From Lingula anatina (lineage: Eukaryota; Brachiopoda; Lingulata; Lingulida; Lingulidae), in NCBI RefSeq assembly GCF_001039355.2, contig NW_019775378.1, forward strand, positions 356,204 to 420,203: 64,000 nucleotides of DNA, in the 5' to 3' direction. Within the stretch, counting starts at the first letter, position 1. The number at the start of each line of letters is the position of its first letter. This document shows positions 1 to 11,579 of this stretch, piece by piece. The translations under genes were made by a program, and so were the position numbers. The notes beneath the pieces are model-generated. The model made no database searches. It had not been told where the DNA came from and worked only from the letters and a program-made list of their open reading frames with translations.

Positions 1-182
1 CTTATTACTTATGGACTCCATAGTATTTACAAATATAATATTGCTCACATATTTGAGTTACTAGCCTTATAATGTGTGGAATCTTCATCTTGATGTGGGG
101 TTCTGTGTGATACAGGACTGATTTATTCCTGCCTTCCTGTATATAATATACCTGCTGAATTCACAAGAATGTTCACTTATAG

Positions 183-2009
183 GTTTTTGTGCTGAGATAC
201 CTGGTTTTGACTCCTTACCTGATAAAGCATTGTTGGTGAAGTCGTCTTATCTTGATATGTGGATGGTAGGTGTATATGAAGTGCATCTTCTTGGTGAATT
301 GTGGGTCTGTAATTATCATGGTAAATGTGTTTGTTTTTTCAACAAAAGTGCTATTTTTGACCATTATAAAAGTATCCAGCTCTCATGTTTTCTTTTCCAA
401 GCAAAATTGCAGGGGAAATACAATTCCTAATAAGCAAACTCACCCTAAGCAATTGACAAAAAGACATAATTGACAATAAATTTTAAATTAAATTTTAAAT
501 ATCAAATTTTTTATTACTATCACTGTCACTGGTATTTATGAATTAATTTAAAGAGGAAAGGGAACTACCTTTCTTCCTAATTAATGGACAGCACAGTTTA
601 AGAGATATGTGTTTCCTTCTTCTTTAGTTTTTCCAGAAAGCAGAATCATTAATTTGGCACATCAGCATATAGTTAGAATTAGTTCACAACAGTGTTGGTA
701 TTTACCATGTCTCATATTTTCCTCTTTTGCAAGACTATTTCATCACCATTGCTGAGAGATGGGGTGTCTTTCCTTATGCCACAGCCCGATCTTCGCTATA
801 CAGTGACATGGATGAGACGTTTTCTACCCAAAGACCTGGTAGATTTAATGTTTATCATTGCCAATGAGCTGAACAGCCTCTCATTCAATCCTGCAGAATA
901 TGGACTGTTGTGTGCAGTTGTCATGACTGATCGTAAGTTTTTATGTGGGATTTTTAAATTCAGATCATTTTTTTGCTCTTTTGAGAGAATTGTTACTGTA
1001 TTATTTCAGTATTGTGCTATCAGAGTAATTTGCTTATATTAAAAGAAAGGAAAATTGATAATGTTGATTATTCCAGTTAATTATTTTTTTTTACAGATTC
1101 GCTGTAATAAGTTTTATCATATTATAAGATACTTATGTGCAAAGTAGGATTTTGTACATATAATAGGATTTTAAACATAAAGTTTGACAGTTGTTGTGAC
1201 CTGAATTGAAAGGTGCTTATAAATTCTGTTGTGCATGTTATATCATTAAGATAATAAATTGCTCTATATTCATTACCTTCTTGACACAGTAGTTGATTTT
1301 TTCCAACTAGAGTGTATGACATATTTCCAGATCGTGAAGGACTGCAAAATGCAGAGCTAGTGAAGAAATTACACAATTTTTATATCGATGCCTTAGCCGC
1401 TGAGGTGTCACGCAATAAAGGGTCTAGAAGTACAAGGATTCTTATAGATTTATTCCGCATTTTGCCACAACTGCAGATATTGAGTAAACTACAAGCTAAA
1501 GTTGTTTACAACTTCACTCCTGATGGGGGACCTCCTGGTAAGCTATTGCTCCACTTCTGAGTAGTTCTTAGCACCTGAATCGTGTCACCCTTTCATTATT
1601 TGTATCTAAGATACCCGCACATCTTAACAAAAATCAGATCCTGTATGGTCAATAATGCTGCTGGACTTTGGATAGTTTAAAAACTGACTGCACTCATAGG
1701 GGAAAACAGATCAGTACATGTTGTTATACATACAAGGGACAAGAAACTAAGCATACTGTGTCCATCCCCCTTGAACAAAGAAATTTCAGTCTTTTAAGGT
1801 CCATAGTTGTGGTTTCAGGGTTAAATTGTTAAGTTGATCACATTCAAGTGATGGCATTTCAAGTTCAGACTTGAACTCTAAAGAAAGCTTCCCTTTCATT
1901 TCCCGTTGTAGATTTCCGACCGGAGGCAGAAAAGCAAAAAGAAAAACCGCAGGAAGGTGGAGAAACAGAACATTTTAATGCAGACAAGCAAAACAAGACT
2001 GGATGTTGA
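183..2009 (+). CDS. Nuclear receptor, C-terminal part of ligand-binding domain (5' partial)
   Basis: Exons 183-265, 734-932, 1313-1537 and 1912-2009 join in phase and end at TGA 2007-2009, giving about 201 residues. The first exon holds the helix 3-4 signature of the ligand-binding domain (AEIPGFDSLPDKALLVK). Later exons carry helix 8 (NELNSLSFNPAEYGLLCAVV), the DREGLQ turn, and the helix 9-10 stretch ending LPQLQILSKLQAKVV. Spacing and motifs resemble subfamily NR1 (E75/Rev-erb, EcR, VDR type). A ligand-regulated or orphan transcription factor acting in the nucleus is expected. The DNA-binding domain and early ligand-binding exons must lie upstream of base 1. The last exon encodes only a hydrophilic tail (FRPEAEKQ... 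to ...KTGC) and no helix-12 AF-2 motif, as in Rev-erb. Exon 3 uses the second of two adjacent AG acceptors (1311-1312), because only that one keeps frame. Family assignment is firm; subfamily is inference. Confidence 0.85.
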
Positions 2010-2724
2010 AAGCTGATAGTTCTATTGTTACCATGATCTTCAAACTGGGTGAAATATAAGATCACATTTGTCTTTTCTTTTCAGTCTGTTATAGAGTTTC
2101 AGAGTACAGCAGGGTATACTGTTATAATATTTAAATGGCATTTTCTACCTCAGAGAGTTAATAATATTCCAAGCAGTAAATTTTTTTTTTTTTTTTTTAC
2201 TGGCGTGGCAGGAGTTTCCTGCGGCGTCAACTAGATTGGTACCCATACAAATTATTTTCAAATTATAACAGTGAGAAGGATTCCATTAAGTTTTAATGAA
2301 TAGTTTTATAAGCGCAAGTTCTTAGATGAGGAGGGTATCCACCTTCTGGCATGGTCACCCTCTCCTGACAGATATATGCTTGGTGCTGTGTAAAAGGTGG
2401 CACCATTTCTAAAAATCAATACTTTCTGCCCAGTTTAATGAGCCAAATACTCAAAGATATGAGAAACTATTTGTATAATTGCTCTAAGTGCTATTTTAGT
2501 ACATTGAAGTTGTCCAGGTGTAAAAACATATTATTTATAGAGAGTCATAATAACATAATACCTGCCATGACGTGTAGTATAAATCATAAATATCATAAGT
2601 CTTAGGAGAAAAAGCTAGTAATCAATCATCAAATCAGGGAAGCACATCTTTGACCTGTCCAGATATGAAGTCACGATGACTGTCATTAAATTATGTGGTT
2701 TTTGATGCAGACATACTCTTGTGT

Positions 2725-2762
<38 letters not shown>

Positions 2763-5700
2763 NTCTGTCAAGTTAAGTCTTTTTGGGTGTATTTTTCGGA
2801 TGGAAAAATTTATGACAGCTAGAGATAACAGTTTGCTAGTGTCAGGATAAGAATGTCACATATAAATGGCATGTATCGTAGTACAAAATAAGGAAATGTG
2901 TTGGACAAGAAAATGTTTGTTTTTATTTATTTTAGAGATATCTATCCATCTTTGCCAAATGGGGTAATATTTGTTGATCAATTTTAATAAGTTTGTTCTT
3001 GGAAGAATATGAGCTGATTGAAGTGAAATTTTGTTACACAATGGAAAATTTTGGTTACTTGATAGTTTACTCTGTCTTATGTTATTGTTATTATTATTTT
3101 CTTTCGTGCTTGTTTTATTGGGCATTGAAAATTTTGTTAGGGAGTTGATTGAAACAAAATTTTTGGTATACAAAGGAAAATTTTGTTAACTTGATAGTTT
3201 ACTCTGTCTTATATTATTGTTATTATTATGTTCTTTCATGCTTGCTTTATTGGGCATTTTGTTAGGGAGTTTTTCAGAAAATAATGATATAACTTGTAAT
3301 TATAGTGATAAGAGGCTATAATTTCAGATTGCAGTAATGATAGTACAGAATATGCTTCTTGCAGCTTGCACCTTTCTGTGCAGAGTTCTTCAAATGGCAA
3401 TGAACTCTGTATACTTATTCAGTACTTGTATATTTTAAGCACAACATGTCCACCTCCAATGGGTCAAAGTGGCTAAAGTGCCCTTGTTAAGATGTCTCTG
3501 AGGTTTTTCTGTTGATATGCCTGGCTGGTGGTATATTCCTAGGAGGGGTTCAAACCTCTCAGATCCTCTCACTTCAGTTTAAGTATTAGATATTTAACTT
3601 GTTATCAGTGTATTTTAAAGTGTGCACATCACAAAATTAATGCAATAATAGGGAGTTTCATATGGCTGCTGAGTACCCTAGCTGGATCAATATGTGTCAG
3701 TCAAAAAATCATTCCTAACAACAGGATTCATTTAACAGGAAGAAAATGCACCAAAAAGATGAAAACACTTGAATAACTGCGAACAAACAATTTTATGTTT
3801 AATAATTTAGCAAATATTACCTAAATTTGGTAAAAAGCAGTATCATGCAACAATGGATGGGAAAAGGCTGGTCATATTTTGTAGACTTATTTTTATATTA
3901 TATTTTACAATGTGTCAGTCCAGCCACGGTAACCAACTGCTATTGGAAAACTCTATTTATTTAGCATTTTAGTGACATGGAACAGCACTCATTGTCTATT
4001 TAGCTCCTATGGTGATATAATTATTGATATGAAGTGGAATGTAATAGTATTGAATGTCATGTTTCCACTACAAGTGGGCATGATATATAAAGAGGTTGAT
4101 TTACCATAAAAAAACGCCAAGCACCTTTGAAAGGTATAATTATTTATTTACAAAAAATGGATAAATTGCTTCTGTCTTTTTTCTTGCCCTTTAGCTGGAG
4201 TTCATGGTTATGCCAATATAATTTGATGGATGTAGGACCTTGTACTGATAAATGGTGTGTGTGTGTGTGTGTATTAACAAATCCCTTTGAATAATATGTT
4301 TCTAATGACATTGATATTTAGGCTTTCATACATGCTATCATTCAGTATTTGTTACATTGCAGCTTTTACTTTTGGTTATTACCCTGTTAATCACTTGATA
4401 TTGTGAGAGTTACCAAAATATTTTGTGAACTTTCATTGTTAAATTGGTAATTTTTCATTTAAGACTGTTCAAGAGATACTACTTTCAGCAATTCCATCAT
4501 TTATATGTCAGTCCATATGACAGCTTTGCTGCCTTATTTGTTATTCATACAATCATGTCATTTTGATGCAAGTTTCAATATGATACTGTATATGAAATAT
4601 ATTGTAAGACTGTTTGCAAGTGACTGGTTTGTGTTTTATATAAACTGTGATTGTGGGAAGCACTATTTCATGGTAAAATGCTTGAGCAGATTAATTACAA
4701 AAATTACTAAATTTGGCTAAAAAATCCAAAAATGTTAATTCAGTTAAATACCTTTTTATTTGGCAGCTTCCTTTTTCCCACTGTCATGCACTGTAGACAA
4801 AAAATTATAGGGAGAAGAAAAATATTGTGTTAATTCTTGAAAAAAGCAATGAACACCATGTGATATTTGTGTATTGTGTAATATGTGAAAAATCATGATA
4901 TAGTTTAAGTCTTGTAAAAAAAATATATCTGTATCAATAAATATTTTGATGCAAGAAAATTGCCCAAACATTGATACAGCATGATAATGGGGAATTTGCT
5001 TCAAGTCAACATATCTGCTTATTTGATTGATGATCCTGATTAATTTTACTCCTATTTAGAGGATATATTTACTAATGATAATGATAACATTTAATTGATA
5101 AATACCCCTTTGAATCTTTGGAGAGTTAATTTCTGAGTAACAGTTTTTCTTATCTTTGAAATATACCACTGCTTAAAAGGCAACTCCGTTGGATTTTTCC
5201 GGGGAAATAAGCAATTTTCTGGTACTCATGAGCCGTTTATCTATCTCTCTTTGTACTTGGATTCAACCTTTAATTAAATTTATAAAGGTTGATTTAGTTT
5301 AAAAAGACTGGCCAGTCATTATAACCAACGACCATCTTTGTATAAGGTCCTATGTAAATTTCAACAGAGGAACGCTCCAGAAAAAATATTTAAGAGGTTT
5401 TAATTGTTTTTATGGTGTATGAAAGGTGGATGGCAAAAATAACCTTTCGGGTGACTTTCAAATCCATGGAGTGTACCTTTAAGTCTAGACCTTAAAATTA
5501 ACAAAAAAGGATCAGCATTTTAAAGTAAAAATTTCCCTTAACGAATTCTGTTTATCTGTATTGCTACAGGTGAGCAATGTATATGAAAATATTGTTGGGT
5601 ATCGCATTTGAACACAATCATTAAGTAGAATTTCCCATGGCATTCTGACAAAAAAAAAAAAAAAAAATGCAGGCAGAAAAATGTCAATCGATTTACTTTG

Positions 5701-6760
5701 GTGGCGTCAGCAAAGCAAGGAACTAATATAATTTTGGTTTAGATCAGAGTCTGCACAATTTTAGCAACTTTTTCGGAACAAAATCTATATAAGGAATGTG
5801 TTATTGTAAGGTAAGTAAGGACAAGGACAAAAATGTCTGATTTGCCGGGTGATAGGTGTTGTGAGGGAGGTCCCCCGTTGATGTAGGTGAAGTTAATAAT
5901 TTCGAACCTCTCAAAGTCTAGGTAGGTTGCGTGTTTTAAAACGAGAGTCCAGTTGGAAGTATTAGAAATTTAGAAACAAACGCCTTTCTCAACGGTGTCA
6001 TTCGATTTGTATCGAGGCGAGATTGTCCCACAAAAGTCAACAGTGATAACGGCACAAACTTTCCCGTTTGTTGTCAACCGTGTTGTAGACTATTTGCTAC
6101 AGTTCTATCATTTTTAGATGACTCCCCCACCCCACACACACACACACAAACACACACACCCGAAGTTCAAAACACTAGCATACGCTCAGGCTATCGGCAG
6201 CCCAACCGAAAAGTATAAATGCTTATTTTAGCAATTTTGAATTTTTTAACCTTGAACTTTTCAATTAAAATTATTAAAATAATCAATTCATAATTGAAGT
6301 TTTAAATGTTTCGCCGTTTCGTTATTTCATCAATACGTCACACTTTATTCAGAGAAATTTTTATGGTGATATTAATTGTTCTTGAAGTAGACAAATCAAT
6401 TTCTCGTGGATTTGGCCTCTAGCCATAGCACATAGCACAAGTGGGTAGAAGTGCAGTCATTCACACTAAAATGTCCACGTATATTAGACCCATCACAAAA
6501 ATTGTCTTATTGTTTGAGATATTGGTATGTTTAATTTGCAATCTGAGAATACATAACGACGGAAATTATATATAAGTTACACTGTATTACTTTCATCTTT
6601 ATTTCCACGATGTTCTTACGTTTGTTCAGATTGTGTTAGATGAGAAACTATTAACACTGCTCAATAAGGTAACATGTGTTTAACTATTCATATTATTCAT
6701 ATGGTCAGTTGTACAAAAGGCAATGTCGCACGTGGTCTACGCGGTCATGTTTTACTTATA
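2010..6760. other. Intergenic, no gene seen
   Basis: No exon-like stretch with splice sites was found on either strand. The region is AT-rich and holds a poly-T run (2181-2198), a CT microsatellite (about 2729-2762) that ends at a single N (2763), a GT run (about 4253-4273), a poly-A run (about 5650-5667), CA-rich sequence (about 6133-6160), and the tandem duplication listed separately. Confidence 0.6.
3015..3270. repeat. Two-copy tandem repeat, unit 124-132 bp
   Basis: Copy 1 (3015-3146) and copy 2 (3147-3270) both start GATTGAA and end TTAGGGAGTT. They share TTGATAGTTTACTCTGTCTT and the TTATTGGGCATT block. Differences are scattered substitutions and a deletion of several bases near the end of copy 2. 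This is a local duplication of non-coding AT-rich DNA. Confidence 0.85.
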
Positions 6761-6979
6761 CCCCCTTGACACTGGACGGCGTCCTTTCTGCGTCCTTTCT
6801 GCGACCATGAAATTTGGCATTGCTGTGGTCTTAATAAGGAGGCACGAGCATTGATTTTGTATCAGAATGAATGCTCAATTATCGGCCAGTTGTCGGAACG
6901 TAAAGTATTATAATTTTTTAACTCTCAAATGGGGCCGTACTGCTGGACGCAGAAAGGACGCCATCCAGTGTAAAGGGGG
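6761..6979. mobile_element. MITE-like element with 35-bp terminal inverted repeats
   Basis: The left end begins CCCCCTTGACACTGGACGGC and continues to GTCCTTTCTGCGTCC. The reverse complement of the right end reads the same with two mismatches in the first 35 bases. Length is 219 bp with no coding capacity. Flanks share TTTACT just outside each end, a possible imperfect target-site duplication. This is a non-autonomous DNA transposon by structure; the superfamily is not determinable here. Confidence 0.8.
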
Positions 6980-8254
6980 CTTTACTGGCACAGTGAAGGT
7001 ATGGTTTGATATTACATGTAGCTTGTATATAAGTCTACTGATTTATTTATTATAGTGTGATTTGGAAGTATCTTTGTGTGATTTAAATTTTGATTATAGT
7101 TTACATGTTTTTCATAATTAAAATAAGTTATGTAGGCCTATGGGCATTGTTTTTAAAAATGTATGTTGTTGTGGGTGTGGCATTTTTATAAACAACACTC
7201 ACAAGTTTTTTTACGTTATTATTAAATTGCAGTAGCAGCTCAGATGGTCATGACCGTCTCTTGGCAGCCAGCTGGCAGCGGATAACGAGTATGGATATAT
7301 ATTGTTTTAGTGTACCGGTAAGTGTTTGCGATTAAATAACAAGTGAAGTATAACTTATGTAAAGATTGAGTTTTTAGATAAAGGAACACATAATTTAAGC
7401 TAAAAGAATTTAGCAGATTTATTAGTATATTAAGTTGTACGCACATTTAGTTTGTTTTACTTCCCTTGGTGTTTCACTGTATTATTTTCATTTTCTTTAG
7501 TTTTCACCAGTTCAGTTCAATACAGTTTGGCTGAGATCAGTTCGTTTCTACTCAGCTTAGTAATCAGTAACAGTTCAGTACGCTGCGCGAATAGACAGCA
7601 TTTATCCAACAATGATTCTTCGTCTTTCTTACTCGTGGTCCGCTACATGTGTACGCACAACACGTGCGTTGCCTAGCACATCGTTTGTTTACGAGTACTC
7701 GTGTGGCGCAAGCTTGTCCACGTTTCAAGTTAGATCCCGGAAAAAAAGCAAACTGTCATTAACTTCACCAAAAATATCAAGTGCTTTTAATTGAAACCCA
7801 CGAATTTAGTCGGTGAGTTTGCAAGAAGAAATCTGTGTTACCTCTGACACAAAATGTGCAAAATGTAAATAGGCACGAAAATTTATTCGCTGTATAAATA
7901 TTTGAATCTGCACGCGGAATCGCAATCTTGCACGAGGAAACGTCAGCAGTGATTGGAAACCACGACAAAACAATCGTATTGAAACCACAATTACTTGCAT
8001 GATATTGAGAGGATCGCTGCATCGTATTATTTATAGTGTGAATATTTTCGAATTCGTTTATGATATTTTTAATTGGTTCTCTAAAATGTATAACGAAAAT
8101 TTTGCGGTTGCCAGTAACGATGTTTTTTAGGCTAAAATAACTAAGATTGTCTACGTCATAGTGTTTTATATCCAAAGCTAAAGCCTATTTTTATAAATAT
8201 GACAAATTTGCTAAATATTTTGGAACTGAAATAGAATGCTTTTTTTACTTCTAG
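6980..8254 (+). promoter_or_regulatory. Possible promoter and 5'UTR region of the 8257 gene
   Basis: The next gene's ATG lies two bases after a strong splice acceptor (pyrimidine tract, AG at 8253-8254), so a non-coding first exon should lie upstream. The stretch 7570-7740 is richer in CG dinucleotides than its surroundings and would suit a promoter. I cannot fix the transcription start or the first donor. Otherwise the region holds no gene I can support. Confidence 0.3.
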
Positions 8255-8256
8255 AT

Positions 8257-10059
8257 ATGAATCCGACAAGAAGTCCAAGAGCATTGAAGGCCCCCAGCAA
8301 ATATTGTCACTGTGGCTGTGGAGGCATGAAAGCCTACCACTGTTCAACAATTTCAAGTCTGATGAAACTGAACTCGGATGGCAAAATAGAGATTGAGATA
8401 GAGGGCAGGGCAGACACTGACACAAGATCACCAAATAAACGGGAAACACTCAGGCCTACAGTTATGCAAGCCAAAGATGCCCCAGAGCCTGGACAATGTG
8501 TTACTTCATTAGTGTCAAATGTTTCCAATACTTCTGAACAGTCAGCTTCTATGGCAGTTGATGAAGTCAGCTCATCAAAATCAAAAAGTATAAAACCAAC
8601 ATCATCAAAAAAGAGACATGCAAGGAGCAGAAGGCAACCATGCAGAAGGGCTAAGGCAAGAAAACAATTTGTCAGTGGTTTACAAAATTTTCCTGAAAAA
8701 AAGACATATGTCAAGTATGTCGTACCAGCAGTGCAGACAGACTCTCTTGGCTCTCCTAAAACAAAAATACCTGTTGCCTCGAATCGGTTTTATGCCTCAA
8801 ACCAGTGGGATGTTATTGTGAGCTTTGTTACTGTTCAGAAAAAGCATAGGCCAAGCTTGATACCATTATCAACTGAAGTTCTTTATTCTAAAGTGGAACC
8901 AATAAAAGACCACTCTGACAAAACTGTTACCAAACTGGAAACCCCACATCAACATGAAATCCAAAGTGACGATAGAAGGACAATGAGACGTACCATTTCC
9001 CTTTCTCAGACTATCAGAACCATGGATTCCCTTGGAGATGGGAAGGCAAAAAACCCAACAGTTTATATCAGCTGCAACAGAAGTGGGGTTTCAAGGTATA
9101 TTAATGGGGAAATGTTGATCAAATGCATGCCAAATATACTGGACCATGAGTGTCGCCAGCTTCCCGGAGGTGAGTGCACATGTGTGAAAGAAGCCTGCCG
9201 AATTGCTGCTGCCTTCCAAGCTGATGTTACGCAGTCTGTTCTGAACACCTACCACATGTATCTCAAAGGAATTCATGAACAGCTATCTATGCTTTTGTCA
9301 CCCTCAAAGAAAGCAGACACCTCTGCTGCAGTTGCTTCGTCTACAGCTTTATGCGAACATAGAGAAGATGGCACATTTGATGGTGAAAATCTTTCTCTCA
9401 CAGCAGAGGTCGCAAGTATCACAGGTAAACTAGCATAACTTTCACAATTTGTCACTTTTTACAGTCCACGATTTAATATAATCCATTTATTATAGGACTT
9501 TCATTTTGTCTAATCTTTGTCGCAATAACATCATGTCCATTTGAGTAATGGAGCACAAGATTCAGTTAGGGTAGTATTCTTGAAACGAAGTCATTATACT
9601 TGGTGATTCGCGATTTTAAACTTGCATTCAATGAGATATTGAAATATGAATAAAGGTTTATTAAATGTGGTAAATGTGATTTGTTAAATGATGATTTTAC
9701 TTCCCATGAACTGTGATAACTACACCCTCCCCAATGGGACCCTCCTAATCAGCATTTCATCTCTTGTCAATCATTTAGATTGTATTAAAATTTAATACAT
9801 ATGTTATCAATATTTTACTATCTTTCCAGAACATGCTGTCATATCATCTGGTGAACACCACTGCATTCAAGGACACAAGAGAAAAGCAACCAGTGAACTG
9901 TATGTCCCTACTAGTGAGAACTCCAGACTTCAGGAAATTAAAAGAAAAGCTGATGGACTGTTTGAAAAATTGGATCCAGATAGGCCAAGGAAAATGCCTT
10001 GTATTTTTTCTTCTTCATCTGATACAGAGTTATGCTGTGGTAGTCCAAGGACAGAGTGA
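8257..10059 (+). CDS. Unrecognised Cys-rich, basic protein, 465 aa, two coding exons
   Basis: Coding exons 8257-9424 and 9830-10059 join in phase 1 (donor G|GTAAAC, acceptor TCTTTCCAG) and end at TGA. The long first exon is open for 389 codons in AT-rich DNA, so it is almost certainly real. Visible features are an N-terminal Cys cluster (C17, C19, C21, C29, in CHCGCGGMKAYHC), a serine-rich linker, and a strongly basic stretch at about residues 115-138 (KKRHARSRRQPCRRAKARK) that could be a nuclear localisation signal. A second Cys/His-containing block lies at about 290-314 (HECRQLPGGECTCVKEAC), followed by a likely helix. The C-terminal exon is charged (LQEIKRKADGLFEKLDPDRP). The Cys clusters could bind metal; this is inference. 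I do not recognise the family. The start is chosen as the first ATG after the acceptor at 8254. A poly(A) signal follows at 10199. Confidence 0.8.
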
Positions 10060-11579
10060 TGGGTTTGTAGGCAAGTACCAGGCTGTGCCCACATGATTAT
10101 GTCTGGAAATACATTAGAGGTGCCTAATTATGTGATCAAGGGTCCACCGTTCATAAGTGTAATATCCTGTGTAGGATTTCTCACTATAACTTTTTACTAA
10201 TAAATTATAGAAAAATTGGTCCTAGCTGTTCTGAAAAATATTTATATTATTCGCCAATTCTGCATTTTTTAAAAATATGCCCATATACATGGCCAACAAT
10301 CTTGATGTTTTAAAAACTATTAAAAAGTAGCAGATACCTGCAGTAAAAAAAAAACTTACTAGTAGTGAAATGTTGTTTGTTCAGTTCTTTTAAATATTCA
10401 CAATATTTTAAGGCTTATAATTTTTTTTCAAAGGACAAAATATTTTACAGACATATATATTTTTTGGAGTTTAAGTAAAATAGAATTGCTTGCAATTAAA
10501 ATTCCCTTAAAAGGAAAAATGATTTTTATGCTTTATGGAGATTTCCTTTATTACAATCTCTCTATTCTAGAACATTGATTTACAAGATCTTTCTTCAATT
10601 TTTACGTAAATAAATGAACTATGCAAAGCAAAATAACAAATGGTTTTATTCTGAAACAAAAAGTATTTTAAAAAAAATTGGTCCATAATTGACTACTTAA
10701 CTCATAATTGACTACTTAACTACTTGAAGATGGAACCTAAAAAGGGTCCATTCCCAGGCCCGCTGGAAGAGCTGACACATTTCAATTTGACACAAGATAC
10801 TTGACATTGCTCAAAAGCATGTGACCTTTTTGTTCATCTTGTCACTGTTGACCTGTCATCAACAATTCCACACCCTCCAGTAACTTTTGTATATAAATCA
10901 CAATCCAAATAATAAAATATATGATTTGCTTTGTAAATAACAAATGTACGAGATTCACGAATAAGATTCATAATTCACAGTACAAAAATGGGTCAAAGTA
11001 TTAATGCACTTTTTCAGACGCATATAGTTTCAACAGACAGTCTAAAATAAGTCTTGATAACATTCACCCATTTCTGGTATCATAACTGAACCCTGCATTA
11101 CAAGTCCTTAATTTCTCATCTAGACAAGTGAGGTTTAAGTCTGGTATAACTGGTATAAGTGAGTGTTATATTAAGTCTGGTATAACTCTGCCAATACACG
11201 TTTCCATTTGAATTCAGGGCTTTGTGTCAGCTGTCAGCTAAGATGGTGTAAATCTGTCCTCCTAAGATGGGGTTCTGGCTCCTGACCAGAGTAAGTAACA
11301 GCTCAATTAACTTCTTTGGCGAGTCAGTCTAGAAGAAGTTGTAAAACACAAAAATTACTTCACTCAAAGGTATTTCTTAGTTTTCTGGTTAAATTGAATT
11401 AAAGTATAGTTTTGAGGTGGCGCTAGTTTTCTTATGTGTGAGGAGTTTTTCTTTTGTTTTTCACTCTTGAACTCTTGGCATATATTTTTTGGGGAAAAAA
11501 AGATTACTTTTGCTTGTAAAAATATTATTTCTATCTAAACAAAGTTCACTTAAGAAGCTCTACAATCAATTATTCTTTA
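10060..11579. other. Convergent intergenic spacer
   Basis: This AT-rich spacer separates two convergent genes. It contains the probable 3'UTR of the 8257 gene up to about 10220 and a 22-bp tandem duplication near 10684-10725 (unit around ATAATTGACTACTTAACTC). A short repeated GTCTGGTATAACT lies near 11140-11190. No further exon was found. Confidence 0.5.
10199..10204 (+). terminator. Poly(A) signal AATAAA for the 8257 gene
   Basis: A canonical AATAAA lies 140 bases after the TGA of the preceding plus-strand gene. It is the first such hexamer after the stop that I found. Confidence 0.5.

Noticed and set aside
7777-8175. 132-codon minus-strand frame
   Set aside because: Unremarkable composition, lies opposite the likely 5' region of the 8257 gene, no recognisable motif.
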